DNA of 35,567 nt. Source: Clostridiales bacterium. Its GTDB lineage: Bacteria; Bacillota; Clostridia; Lachnospirales; Lachnospiraceae. Where the stretch lies: the NCBI GenBank assembly GCA_021201535.1, contig JAJQEU010000103.1:1-35567 (forward strand), written 5' to 3'. The position numbers were made by a program, and so were the translations under genes. This document shows positions 8,801-16,485 of the stretch, in pieces; the stretch's first letter is position 1; each line of letters opens with the position of its first letter. Below the pieces are notes generated by a model. That model was not told where the DNA came from, searched no databases, and saw only the letters and a list, made by a program, of their open reading frames with translations.

Positions 8801-9122
8801 TTTGTTGACTGGATATATAAACGAAGTAAAAAAAATATATGGCTCACATCTGAAACAGATTATATTGTATGGTTCTTATGCACGCGGGGATTTTCGGGAA
8901 GACTCAGATATAGATATTATGATTTTATTAAATATATCTGATCTGGAGATAAAACAATACAGAAAACAGCTGTCTTTTATGACATTTGATTATAATATGG
9001 ATCATGAATCAGATATTAAACCAATTGCCAAGAGTGAAGATCATTTTAAAAAATGGGCTTTGAATTACCCGTTTTACGCAGATGTAAGCAGAGAAGGGGT
9101 TGTTTTGTATGACGCAGCATGA
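8784..9122 (+). CDS. mntA: MNT-domain nucleotidyltransferase antitoxin
   Basis: A 112-residue minimal nucleotidyltransferase with the exact signature GS-x10-DxD (GSYARGDFREDSDID), expected to bind ATP and metal. In MntA/HepT pairs such proteins AMPylate and silence the HEPN toxin. ATG 8784 is chosen because AGAAGGAG (8767-8774) lies 9 nt upstream. The first residues (MTQHDD) are the same as those of the HEPN protein because the start region comes from a duplicated copy of the MNT/HEPN junction; the original MNT N-terminus appears to be replaced. The gene overlaps the toxin gene by 14 nt, so the two are translationally coupled. Activity on its partner is inferred from the family. Confidence 0.88.
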   Translation: MTQHDDLLTGYINEVKKIYGSHLKQIILYGSYARGDFREDSDIDIMILLNISDLEIKQYRKQLSFMTFDYNMDHESDIKPIAKSEDHFKKWALNYPFYADVSREGVVLYDAA

Positions 9123-9558
9123 CGATATCGGTACGAGTACAGATCTGGTCAGGTACAGAATACAGGCTGCGCGCGGGGATTTGCGTGCTGCTCGAATTTT
9201 ATTTAAGGAAGAAGAATACAGAGCAGCGAATAACAGAGCATATTATGCGATTTTCCGTGTGATCAATGCCGTACATGCCTTAGACGGAAAAGCATATAAA
9301 AGACATCGGGATGCCATAGCAAATTTTAATAAAAATTATATAAAGCCTGAAATATTTCCAAGAAAGATCGGACGTGAGATTGCGGAGGCAGAGGAGATCA
9401 GACACGCAAGTGATTATGATGATTTTTATATCGCAACAAAGGAAGAAGCAGCTGAGCAAATTAAAGTGGCATCTGAATTAATTGATTTATTGGAGACATA
9501 TTGTGAGAATCGGATAAGAAAAGATTCTCGGGAAATGAAAAGTCAACCCGGAGAGTGA
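9109..9558 (+). CDS. hepT: HEPN-domain toxin partner
   Basis: A 149-residue all-helical HEPN protein of the COG1895 type, shown by AANNRAYYAIF and by the later RHASDYDDFY segment. Many HEPN toxins are RNases with an Rx4-6H motif; a basic/His segment KAYKRHRDAI is present, but the canonical spacing is not clear, so nuclease activity is unproven. ATG 9109 lies inside the last codons of the MNT gene, with AGAAGGGG upstream. The pair has the standard MNT-then-HEPN order and overlap, and probably acts in plasmid or prophage-like stabilisation or phage defence. The last residues are highly charged, and the gene ends 21 nt before the redox fusion gene. Confidence 0.85.
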   Translation: MTQHDDIGTSTDLVRYRIQAARGDLRAARILFKEEEYRAANNRAYYAIFRVINAVHALDGKAYKRHRDAIANFNKNYIKPEIFPRKIGREIAEAEEIRHASDYDDFYIATKEEAAEQIKVASELIDLLETYCENRIRKDSREMKSQPGE

Positions 9559-9579
9559 GAGGAAAGGGGGAACACAGAC

Positions 9580-10764
9580 ATGGACAAGAAAGCGATGTAC
9601 AGGCTGAGCTACGGCCTGTTTGTATTGACCGCTAAGGAGGGAGACCGGGACAACGGATGCGTGGTGAACACGGTCACGCAGGTCACCTCGGAGCCGAACC
9701 GGATTACGGTGGCGATCAATAAAAATAACCTGACGCACGATATGGTGTTGCGCTCCGGAGCGTTCAATGTCTCTGTCCTGTCTCAGAAGGCGTCCTTTGA
9801 CATTTATAAACACTGGGGCTTTCAGAGCGGCAGGGATGTCGACAAGATGGAGCAGATCACTGTCAGCCGGAGCGCGAACGGCCTGGTTTATCTGCCGGAT
9901 GCCGCGAACGCTTTCCTGAGCGCGCATGTGATCGAGAGCAGGGATCTGGGCACGCACACCCTGTTTCTGGCGGATGTGACGGACGGCGCGGTGCTCTCGG
10001 ATGAGGAGTCCGTGACCTACAGCTACTATCAGAAGTATGTAAAACCAGCGCCATCGATCGGGAAGAAGGGTTTCGTGTGCACGGTATGCGGATATATCTA
10101 TGAAGGCGATGTGCTGCCGGATGATTTTATCTGTCCGGTGTGCAAGCATCCGGCTTCGGATTTCGCGCCGATTGAGATAGCCGCTAAGACAGAAAATAAC
10201 AGTCAGGAGAAAAAGGAGGATATCAGTATGAGTAAGTATGCAGGAACACAGACAGAGAAGAATCTGGAGGCGGCTTTCGCGGGAGAGTCTGAAGCGAGGA
10301 ATAAATACACTTATTTTTCGTCTGTCGCGAAGAAGGAAGGATATGAGCAGATCGCGGAGCTGTTTTTAAAGACCGCGGAGAATGAAAAAGAGCACGCAAA
10401 AATGTGGTTCAAAGAGCTGGAGGGTATCGGCGGCACCGCGCAGAATCTGGAGGCGGCCGCCGCGGGTGAGAATTATGAATGGACCGATATGTATGCCGGA
10501 TTTGCGAAGACCGCCGAGGAGGAGGGCTTCCCGGAGCTGGCGGCGAAGTTCCGCATGGTCGGCGAGATCGAGAAGCATCATGAGGAGAGATACCGCGCAC
10601 TCCTCCATAATGTGGAGACGGCGGCTGTCTTTGAGAAGAGCGAGGTCAAGGTGTGGGAGTGCAGGAACTGCGGTCATATCGTGACGGGGACGAGGGCGCC
10701 GGAGGTATGTCCGGTCTGCGCTCATCCACAGAGCTATTTTGAGGTGCGCAAGGTGAACTACTAA
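9580..10764 (+). CDS. Flavin reductase - rubredoxin - rubrerythrin fusion
   Basis: Three modules lie in one 394-residue frame: an FMN-binding flavin reductase-like domain (about 1-155), a rubredoxin (cysteines 167, 170, 185, 188), and a complete rubrerythrin (about 217-394) with di-iron EKEH and EKHH motifs and its own C-terminal rubredoxin domain (cysteines 361, 364, 377, 380). The first two modules correspond to high-molecular-weight rubredoxin, which passes electrons to oxygen- or peroxide-reducing proteins; rubrerythrin reduces peroxide. The linker before residue 217 encodes AAAAAGGAGG, a strong ribosome site placed 8 nt before an in-frame ATG (10228), so free rubrerythrin may also be made. 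The gene probably arose by loss of a stop codon between two genes. Confidence 0.9.
   Translation: MDKKAMYRLSYGLFVLTAKEGDRDNGCVVNTVTQVTSEPNRITVAINKNNLTHDMVLRSGAFNVSVLSQKASFDIYKHWGFQSGRDVDKMEQITVSRSANGLVYLPDAANAFLSAHVIESRDLGTHTLFLADVTDGAVLSDEESVTYSYYQKYVKPAPSIGKKGFVCTVCGYIYEGDVLPDDFICPVCKHPASDFAPIEIAAKTENNSQEKKEDISMSKYAGTQTEKNLEAAFAGESEARNKYTYFSSVAKKEGYEQIAELFLKTAENEKEHAKMWFKELEGIGGTAQNLEAAAAGENYEWTDMYAGFAKTAEEEGFPELAAKFRMVGEIEKHHEERYRALLHNVETAAVFEKSEVKVWECRNCGHIVTGTRAPEVCPVCAHPQSYFEVRKVNY
10228..10764 (+). CDS. Possible internally initiated stand-alone rubrerythrin
   Basis: An in-frame ATG at 10228 follows GGAGG (10215-10219) with 8-nt spacing, exactly as for an independent gene. The product would be a 178-residue rubrerythrin of normal length, beginning [20 protein letters not shown]. 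It is nested in the fusion gene and is reported as an alternative product. Confidence 0.5.
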   Translation: MSKYAGTQTEKNLEAAFAGESEARNKYTYFSSVAKKEGYEQIAELFLKTAENEKEHAKMWFKELEGIGGTAQNLEAAAAGENYEWTDMYAGFAKTAEEEGFPELAAKFRMVGEIEKHHEERYRALLHNVETAAVFEKSEVKVWECRNCGHIVTGTRAPEVCPVCAHPQSYFEVRKVNY

Positions 10765-10811
10765 TGCTTCCGCAAGGAATAAGACGCGCCGAACGGGCGC
10801 GGCGGAGTTTA

Positions 10812-10820
10812 TGATATAAT
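10812..10820 (+). promoter_or_regulatory. Extended -10 promoter of the sulfite reductase-like gene
   Basis: TGATATAAT combines the extended -10 dinucleotide TG with a perfect TATAAT (10815-10820). No good -35 is seen, as is usual for extended -10 promoters. It predicts a start near 10827 and a leader of about 155 nt. Confidence 0.5.
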
Positions 10821-10835
10821 GAGCGCAAGTGAGGA

Positions 10836-10857
10836 AAATCCATGCTCGCATGGATTT
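10836..10857 (+). other. Leader hairpin 1
   Basis: AAATCCATG and CATGGATTT form a perfect 9-bp stem with the loop CTCG, in the first part of the leader of the downstream gene. No T run follows. Confidence 0.6.
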
Positions 10858-10903
10858 GACGAACGGCGAAGAGAATCGTGATGAAATCGAGATAGAATGA
10901 AAA

Positions 10904-10962
10904 CATGTACTCCCGGGATATTTCTGCTGTCAGGATTTTCCGGGAGTATATGGGTCTGACAG
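10904..10962 (+). promoter_or_regulatory. Leader structure with competing pairings next to the ribosome site
   Basis: CATGTACTCCCGG (10904-10916) pairs with CCGGGAGTATATG (10940-10952) as 13 pairs including one G-U. Inside the 23-nt loop, CTGTCAG (10927-10933) is perfectly complementary to CTGACAG (10956-10962), which ends 4 nt before the ribosome site GAGGG (10967-10971). With only 3 nt between the long stem and the second site, both pairings are unlikely to form together, so this looks like a two-state switch. It could also belong to a dispersed repeat. Confidence 0.5.
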
Positions 10963-10981
10963 AAAAGAGGGTAAATAAAAA

Positions 10982-11944
10982 ATGGGGAACCAGATGGAGG
11001 GAACGAAGCATTTTTCATCTGAACACAGAGAACAGGCTGCGACCGGTTGCAAACCGGTTTCTAAAACGGAAGAAACGCGCGTAAAAGCGCTCGGTTTTTT
11101 AAAGGACAAGCGGACGCCGGACCGGTTTAACTGCCGCGTGATTACCCGGAATGGAAAAATTACGGCGGAGGAAGCCCGGGCAGTCGCGGCGGCGGCGGAC
11201 CGGTTCGGCAGCGGAGAGATCACGATGACAGCCCGGATGACGATGGAGATTCAGGGGGTTCCGTTTGATCAGATCGAACCGCTGCGGAAGTATCTGATGG
11301 CGTACGGTCTGGAGACCGGCGGCACCGGTGCGAAGGTTCGCCCGGTGGTGTCCTGCAAGGGGACGACCTGCCAGTATGGTCTGATCGATACCTTTGCGCT
11401 CTCGGAAGAGATTCATGAGAGGTTTTATCACGGTTATCAGTCGGTGAAGCTGCCGCATAAGTTCAAGATCGCGGTGGGCGGCTGTCCGAACAACTGCGTG
11501 AAACCGGATTTGAATGATATCGGGATCATCGGCCAACGGGTCCCGCGGATTGATTTGGAGAAATGCCGCGGCTGCAAGGTATGTCAGATTGAGAAAAACT
11601 GTCCGATTCAGGCGGCCGGGATGACGGACGGTAAGCTGACGATTGATGAGAGAGTCTGTAATCACTGCGGGCGCTGTGTCAGCCGATGCCCGTTTCAGGC
11701 GGTGGAAAGTCGGTGTGACGGATATCGTATCTGCATCGGCGGACGCTGGGGGAAGAAGGTCACTCAGGGCAGATATCTGGATCGGGTCTTTACTGATCGG
11801 GAGGAGGTTCTTGATGTGGTGGAGAAAATCATTCTGCTCTTCCGCGATCAGGGATTGCCTGGGGAACGCTTTGCGGATACCGTGCAGCGGCTCGGATTTG
11901 TGAATGTACAGAGACAGCTTCTGGAGGATGTTCCGCGGAAATGA
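10982..11944 (+). CDS. Sulfite/nitrite reductase-like siroheme Fe-S protein with ferredoxin domain
   Basis: 320 residues. The siroheme-[4Fe-4S] cysteines appear as C125-x4-C130 and C168-x3-C172 (CKGTTC and GGCPNNC); the first spacing is one residue shorter than the usual Cx5C. A two-cluster ferredoxin domain follows (cysteines 195, 198, 201, 207 and 226, 229, 232, 236). This architecture resembles AsrC and the small dissimilatory sulfite reductase-like proteins of anaerobes, which reduce sulfite or related substrates with six electrons. No AsrA/AsrB partner is nearby, so the electron donor and true substrate are unknown. The preceding redox fusion gene fits an electron-transfer theme. ATG 10982 has GAGGG 10 nt upstream and a structured leader. 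Confidence 0.85.
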   Translation: MGNQMEGTKHFSSEHREQAATGCKPVSKTEETRVKALGFLKDKRTPDRFNCRVITRNGKITAEEARAVAAAADRFGSGEITMTARMTMEIQGVPFDQIEPLRKYLMAYGLETGGTGAKVRPVVSCKGTTCQYGLIDTFALSEEIHERFYHGYQSVKLPHKFKIAVGGCPNNCVKPDLNDIGIIGQRVPRIDLEKCRGCKVCQIEKNCPIQAAGMTDGKLTIDERVCNHCGRCVSRCPFQAVESRCDGYRICIGGRWGKKVTQGRYLDRVFTDREEVLDVVEKIILLFRDQGLPGERFADTVQRLGFVNVQRQLLEDVPRK

Positions 11945-11958
11945 GAATCTTCCCTTCC

Positions 11959-11987
11959 TTGTAACAGACAAACAGATGTGGTATAAT
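11959..11987 (+). promoter_or_regulatory. Promoter of the GntP-family permease gene
   Basis: TTGTAA (11959-11964) and a perfect TATAAT (11982-11987) with 17-bp spacing. A short inverted repeat GTGGT / ACCAC (11978-11982 and 11991-11995) overlaps the -10 element and could be an operator half-site pair. Confidence 0.6.
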
Positions 11988-12025
11988 AAAACCACTTCAG
12001 TTTTATGTTAAAGGGGAGATAAAAC

Positions 12026-13345
12026 ATGGCACTGTCATTGCTTGGAATTATCATCGGACTTGTTTTAATGGTCATATTGTCTTATAAGGGTCACTCCATT
12101 CTGTGGGTGGCCCCTCTTTGCGCTCTGGTTGTAGCGATATTTGCCCTGTATGCCGGGCTCGGTGAGGGACGGACACTGCTCACCGTTTACACAGAGGATT
12201 ATATCGGAGGCCTGGCAGAATATCTGGCCAGCTGGTTTCCCGCGTTTTTCCTTGGCGCCATCTACGGAAAAGTCATGGATCTGACCGGAACGGCGCGTTC
12301 TCTCGGGAATGCTGTGATCCGGCTGATCGGACCAAAATACGCGCTGCTCGCAGTAGCTATTCCGTGCATGCTTCTGACGTACGGGGGTATTTCTCTGTTT
12401 GTTGTCGTGTTTGTGATGTATCCGATGGGCTATGCGATTTACCGGGAAGCAAATATCCCGCGGACACTTTTACCGGGGGCGATCGCGTATGGTGCTTTTG
12501 GCATTACTATGACCTGCATTCCCGGTACTCCGCAGATTCAGAACCTGATTCCCATCGAATATTACGGGACGACCGCGATGGCGGCGCCGGGCATGAGTAT
12601 AACGGCGGCAGTGATTATCGGAGGAAGCGGATATTTTTATTTAAACAGACAGATTCGGAAGGCGAAAGAAAAGAGAATCGGATTTACGGAGGATCCGAAA
12701 TATCATCCGGAGGATCCGGAAAGGGAGCTGCCGAAGTGGCACTGGCTGGCAGGGGTTATTCCTATCGCGGCGGTTTTTATCTGTCTGAATGTGCTGGATC
12801 TCGGCATTGTATTGTCGCTTCTGATCGCCATTGCTCTCTGCTGTCTGATGAATATCAGACAATGCCGGATTCTGCCGAAGGCGTTTTCAGACGGGGCTGT
12901 CGGTTCCGTCGGCGCGATCATGAATACATCCAGCGCGGTGGGGTTTGGCGCGGTGGTGAAAGTCGTGCCCGGATTTACTCTCCTGACAAAAATGCTTCTA
13001 AATCTGCCGGGCAGTATTCTGGTGTCCGAAGCAGTGGCTACGAATGTGCTGGCCGGGGCGACTGGTTCCGCGTCCGGTGGAGTTTCTATTGCGTTAAGTG
13101 CGCTGTCGGAGAAATATCTGGAGGCGGCCGCAGGAACCAATATTACGCCGGAGATGCTGCACAGGGTCGCAGCGCTGGCGTCCGGAGGATTGCATATGCT
13201 GCCGCACAACGGGGCGCTGCTGACGCTTCTGGCCGTGTCTCATTGTACGCATAAGGAGTCTTACAAAGATATCTGTATTACCTGCTGTATCATACCCGCC
13301 GTTACTTCTGTCGTGCTGGCCGCGATTTGGGGACTGGTCGCCTGA
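12026..13345 (+). CDS. GntP-family permease
   Basis: A 439-residue integral membrane protein of the length and hydrophobic pattern of the GntP (gluconate:proton symporter) family, with about 11-12 membrane helices, a charged cytoplasmic loop near residues 208-240 and the family's glycine- and alanine-rich repeats in the C-terminal half (TNVLAGATGSASGG). Substrates of the family include gluconate, other sugar acids, glycerate and serine-like organic acids; none can be assigned here, because no sugar-acid kinase or dehydratase is adjacent. It has its own promoter and a good ribosome site (AAGGGGAG). The family assignment is firm and the substrate is unknown. Confidence 0.85.
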   Translation: MALSLLGIIIGLVLMVILSYKGHSILWVAPLCALVVAIFALYAGLGEGRTLLTVYTEDYIGGLAEYLASWFPAFFLGAIYGKVMDLTGTARSLGNAVIRLIGPKYALLAVAIPCMLLTYGGISLFVVVFVMYPMGYAIYREANIPRTLLPGAIAYGAFGITMTCIPGTPQIQNLIPIEYYGTTAMAAPGMSITAAVIIGGSGYFYLNRQIRKAKEKRIGFTEDPKYHPEDPERELPKWHWLAGVIPIAAVFICLNVLDLGIVLSLLIAIALCCLMNIRQCRILPKAFSDGAVGSVGAIMNTSSAVGFGAVVKVVPGFTLLTKMLLNLPGSILVSEAVATNVLAGATGSASGGVSIALSALSEKYLEAAAGTNITPEMLHRVAALASGGLHMLPHNGALLTLLAVSHCTHKESYKDICITCCIIPAVTSVVLAAIWGLVA

Positions 13346-13423
13346 CGCATTCCGCGCATACTTTAAAACGCCCGTTCATATGATAAGAGAGATGTATCTT
13401 TATTATGTGAAGGGGTGTTTTTT

Positions 13424-14392
13424 GTGTTTTATCAGGTGGAGCAGGTTCTGGAAAAACAGCGGCCAAAGACGGAAAAGTTTTATAAGGGAAGAGGCATCCT
13501 GATCTGTGAGACAGAAGATGGTCTGTTTGCGCTGAAGGAGTTTCAGGGGCAGGAACAGAAGGCGGAGAGCCTGTTTCGGTTGGGGGAATTTCTGACGGAA
13601 CACCGTCTTTCCTGCGATTACATGGTAAAAAACAGTGAGGATGCTCTGATCACGGAGGGAATCGACGGCACAAAATATACCTTTCACCGCTGGGTCAGAG
13701 GGAAGGAGTGCGACGTGCGAAACCGGATGGATCTGGTGATGACCGTTTCCTTCCTGGCCGGATTTCATGCTGCCTGTGAGGGCGTACGAATCGGCAGTGA
13801 AAAGTCAGAGACGGTTTATGGAGAATATCTGCGGCATGACCGTGAACTGCGGCGGATTCGGAAATATATTCTGACGCGAAAAAATAAGAGTGCGTTTGAA
13901 CGCCTGTATTTAGATTGTTTTCCGGAATTTCTGCGTCAGTCGGAGCGGGTGCTGTATGCGCTTTCGGAACGTCAGGATATTTTGAAGGAACACACCGTGG
14001 GTATGTGCCATGAGAACTTCAATCAGCATAATGTGATCATCGGCGCCGGAAAAATGACGCTGATTCATATGGAATATGCCCGTTTTGACGCGCAGGTCTC
14101 CGATCTGAGCAATTTTCTGCGGAAGAGTCTGGAAAAGCATGACTGGAGCGAGACGCTTGGCCTGGAGATGCTGCGTGAATACGATCGGGTGCATGAGATG
14201 AATGCCGCTGACTGGCTGGAACTCTATGATCGGATGTGTTATCCGGAAAAATTCTGGAAAATCGCGAACCATTATTATCAGTCCAGTAAAGTACTGGATT
14301 CCGGTAATCATTATGAGAAGCTGAAAAAAGAGCTGCGGCAGAACGCGGCGCGGCAGCGGTTCCTGGAGACATTGAAGCGGGCAAGAATATGA
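13424..14392 (+). CDS. CotS-like spore coat protein, kinase fold without catalytic Asp
   Basis: A 322-residue protein of the CotS/CotI group, which has an aminoglycoside phosphotransferase-like fold and is found in clostridial spore coats. The N-lobe contains a KEF lysine segment. The catalytic loop that is usually HGDxxxxN reads HENFNQHN at residues 196-203, and the later metal-binding Asp region reads IHMEYARFD, so both catalytic aspartates appear lost and a structural role is likely. GTG 13424 is preferred over the GTG at 13415 because AAGGGG (13410-13415) lies 8 nt before it. The gene is followed at once by a perfect hairpin. No sporulation promoter was identified with certainty. Confidence 0.78.
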   Translation: MFYQVEQVLEKQRPKTEKFYKGRGILICETEDGLFALKEFQGQEQKAESLFRLGEFLTEHRLSCDYMVKNSEDALITEGIDGTKYTFHRWVRGKECDVRNRMDLVMTVSFLAGFHAACEGVRIGSEKSETVYGEYLRHDRELRRIRKYILTRKNKSAFERLYLDCFPEFLRQSERVLYALSERQDILKEHTVGMCHENFNQHNVIIGAGKMTLIHMEYARFDAQVSDLSNFLRKSLEKHDWSETLGLEMLREYDRVHEMNAADWLELYDRMCYPEKFWKIANHYYQSSKVLDSGNHYEKLKKELRQNAARQRFLETLKRARI

Positions 14393-14415
14393 GGGGGATT
14401 TCTCCCCCTCATATT
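14386..14415. terminator. 13-bp perfect hairpin between convergent genes
   Basis: AATATGAGGGGGA and TCCCCCTCATATT enclose the loop TTTC. The hairpin overlaps the end of the CotS-like gene and lies 3 bp from the stop codon of the convergent 58-codon gene, so it probably serves both strands although neither side has a strong T run. Confidence 0.65.
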
Positions 14416-14417
14416 GT

Positions 14418-14594
14418 CTAAAACTCTAAATCCTCTGTGGGCACACCCAGAGACTGCAGTCTTGCTTTCAGGATTTTTTCCTGGTACGCCAGTTCCTGTT
14501 CTTTATCGTCTGCGTGTTTCAATCTCTGTAAATTTACATACTCACGAATGGTCTGGTCTTTTAATTCTTTTTCTGTCACTTCATAATCCTCCAA
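14418..14594 (-). CDS. Small charged helical protein, 58 codons
   Basis: On the minus strand a TTG start at 14594 follows a strong ribosome site (AGGAGGT, complement of 14600-14606) with normal spacing, and the frame ends in TAG at 14418-14420. The product starts MEDYEVTEKELKDQ, is rich in Glu, Lys and Gln, and is predicted helical with possible coiled-coil character; it ends VPTEDLEF. No family is recognised. It lies downstream of phosphoglucomutase on the same strand (about 60 bp apart) and stops at the shared hairpin, so it is probably the last gene of that transcript. Confidence 0.65.
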   Translation of the reverse strand: MEDYEVTEKELKDQTIREYVNLQRLKHADDKEQELAYQEKILKARLQSLGVPTEDLEF

Positions 14595-14654
14595 AATGAT
14601 ACCTCCTGAGTTATGACTTCTGTTGCGGACCGGCTGTCTTTGAACCTCCTGCCG

Positions 14655-16337
14655 TTACGCCAGCAACGGTCTGATCGCCTCCGTCAGCGCGTCCTTCTGC
14701 GCCTGTGCCTCCGCGAGATCTTTGCCGAGCGTCGTGAAGTAGGTCTTGATCTTCGGCTCGGTGCCGGAAGGGCGTATCACGACGGAAGCGCCGCTCTCCA
14801 GTCCGTAGATCAGCACATTGGCTGCCGGGAGGCCGGTGGCGTCGGTATCTTTATAGTCGGTCACGCCCACGATCTTCTGTCCGGAGAACGCGGTCGGAGC
14901 ATCGTCGCGCAGGGACTGCATGATGCTGTTCATCTTGTCCATGCCGGTCAGACCGGGGAACTCATAGCTGTCCACCTTGTTCAGATAGCGGCCGTACTGC
15001 GCATAAATCTCCTCCAGACGCTGTTTGATGGAACTGCCCGTGCTGCGGTAGTAAGCGGCCATCTCACAGATCAGCATGGATGCGATGACGGCGTCCTTGT
15101 CGCGGACATACGATCCGGCCAGATAACCGTAGCTCTCCTCGAAGCCGAAGATGAAGCGATCCTCCTCGCCCTCGGCTTCCAGTCCTGCGATCTGGTCGCC
15201 GATCCACTTGAACCCGGTCAGAACATTGCGGAGCTCTACGCCGTAGTGTGCCGCAACCGCATCCGCCAGAGGCGTGGAGACGATCGATTTAATGGCGACC
15301 GGATGAGTCGGCATCGTGCCTTTTTCGATGCGTCCCGCGCAGATATAGTCCAGAAGCAGAACACCCATCTCATTCCCGCTGACCAGTTCGTAGGAACCGT
15401 CGGGGCACTTCATGGCGATACCTACGCGGTCTGCATCCGGGTCAGTGGCGAGCATCAGATCAGCGCCGGACTCCTCCGCCAGCTTCAGACCGAGCTCCAG
15501 TGCGGCATAAATCTCCGGGTTCGGGTAGCTGCAGGTGGTGAAATATCCGTTCGGATATTCCTGCTCAGGAACAATGGTGATATCGGTGATGCCGATGTCG
15601 TTCAGTACCTTTGTGACCGGGACAAGACCGGAGCCGTTCAGCGGGCTGTAAACGAGCTTCAGACCGGCGGTACTGCAGAGTCCGGGACGAACCTGGCACT
15701 TTTCGATGGCCGCGTAGAAAGCGTCCTTGCAGTCGTCCCCGACAAAGCGGATCAGTCCCTGCTCTACGCCCTCCGCAAAAGAGATATACTGTGCGCCCGA
15801 GAGCACATCGATTTTCTGAATCTCGTCATATACGATGGCTGCTGCGTCGTCGGTCATCTGGCAGCCGTCCGGACCGTAGGCCTTGTAGCCGTTGTATTTC
15901 GCCGGGTTGTGGGAGGCGGTCACCATGATGCCGGCGTTGCATTTGTAATAGCGTGTCGCAAAGGACAGCGCCGGGACAGGCATCAGGGCATCATAGATGC
16001 GTACCTGAATATTGTTTGCCGCCAGCACGCCGGCTGCGGTCTTCGCGAAAATATCGCTCTTTAAGCGGCTGTCATAGCTGATCGCTACCGTCTGTGTGCC
16101 GCCCTGTGTCTTCACCCAGTTTGCGAGTCCCTGTGTCGCCTGGCGCACCACATAGATATTCATGCGGTTGGTGCCGGCCCCGAGGACGCCCCGCAGTCCC
16201 GCGGTCCCGAACTTCAGAGAGACGGCGAACCGCTCTTTGATTTCATCGTCATTGTCCTCAATTTTAGATAATTCCGGCTTTAAGTCAGCGTCCTCCAGAT
16301 CTGCCGTAAGCCAGCGTCTGTATTCATCCTGATACAT
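14655..16337 (-). CDS. pgcA: Alpha-phosphoglucomutase / phosphomannomutase
   Basis: 560 residues of the alpha-D-phosphohexomutase family, interconverting glucose-1-phosphate and glucose-6-phosphate (or the mannose equivalents) through a phosphoserine. The catalytic serine is S142 in TASHNP. The metal-binding loop is DPDADR with D299, D301 and D303. A sugar-binding GFEESYGY segment and a C-terminal RPSGTEPK phosphate-binding loop are present. The length matches the Bacillus PgcA type. A strong ribosome site (AAGGAGGAG) precedes the ATG. It feeds glycogen or cell-wall sugar nucleotide synthesis, in line with the sugar nucleotidyltransferase further along. It is divergent from the HU gene. Confidence 0.95.
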   Translation of the reverse strand: MYQDEYRRWLTADLEDADLKPELSKIEDNDDEIKERFAVSLKFGTAGLRGVLGAGTNRMNIYVVRQATQGLANWVKTQGGTQTVAISYDSRLKSDIFAKTAAGVLAANNIQVRIYDALMPVPALSFATRYYKCNAGIMVTASHNPAKYNGYKAYGPDGCQMTDDAAAIVYDEIQKIDVLSGAQYISFAEGVEQGLIRFVGDDCKDAFYAAIEKCQVRPGLCSTAGLKLVYSPLNGSGLVPVTKVLNDIGITDITIVPEQEYPNGYFTTCSYPNPEIYAALELGLKLAEESGADLMLATDPDADRVGIAMKCPDGSYELVSGNEMGVLLLDYICAGRIEKGTMPTHPVAIKSIVSTPLADAVAAHYGVELRNVLTGFKWIGDQIAGLEAEGEEDRFIFGFEESYGYLAGSYVRDKDAVIASMLICEMAAYYRSTGSSIKQRLEEIYAQYGRYLNKVDSYEFPGLTGMDKMNSIMQSLRDDAPTAFSGQKIVGVTDYKDTDATGLPAANVLIYGLESGASVVIRPSGTEPKIKTYFTTLGKDLAEAQAQKDALTEAIRPLLA

Positions 16338-16421
16338 AGGAATCTCCTCCTTTTTATGTATTTGTCATTCATGTGAAACTGTATCCGGCAGACTGCAAAA
16401 ACAAGACAGACTGCCAGAATT

Positions 16422-16450
16422 ATCTTAACATAGATAGAATCGTTAGGCAA
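16422..16450 (-). promoter_or_regulatory. Candidate promoter of the phosphoglucomutase gene
   Basis: On the minus strand TTGCCT (complement of 16445-16450) and TAAGAT (complement of 16422-16427) are 17 bp apart. The leader downstream carries two copies of CAGACTGC (plus-strand positions 16389-16396 and 16407-16414). Confidence 0.4.
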
Positions 16451-16485
16451 GAATACACAAATAAAAACATTCTTTTTATATATAC

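Noticed and set aside
10904-10962. Classical H-type pseudoknot in the sulfite reductase leader.
   Set aside because: A 3-nt connector cannot span a 13-bp helix, so the two pairings are better seen as alternatives.
12364-13254. A 296-codon plus-strand frame inside the GntP permease gene.
   Set aside because: The permease frame has clear membrane helices and family motifs, while this frame has none and no ribosome site.
14613-16064. A 483-codon open frame on the plus strand opposite phosphoglucomutase.
   Set aside because: It is the antisense shadow of a well-supported gene with all catalytic motifs, shows no domain, and arises from the biased codon use of the true frame.
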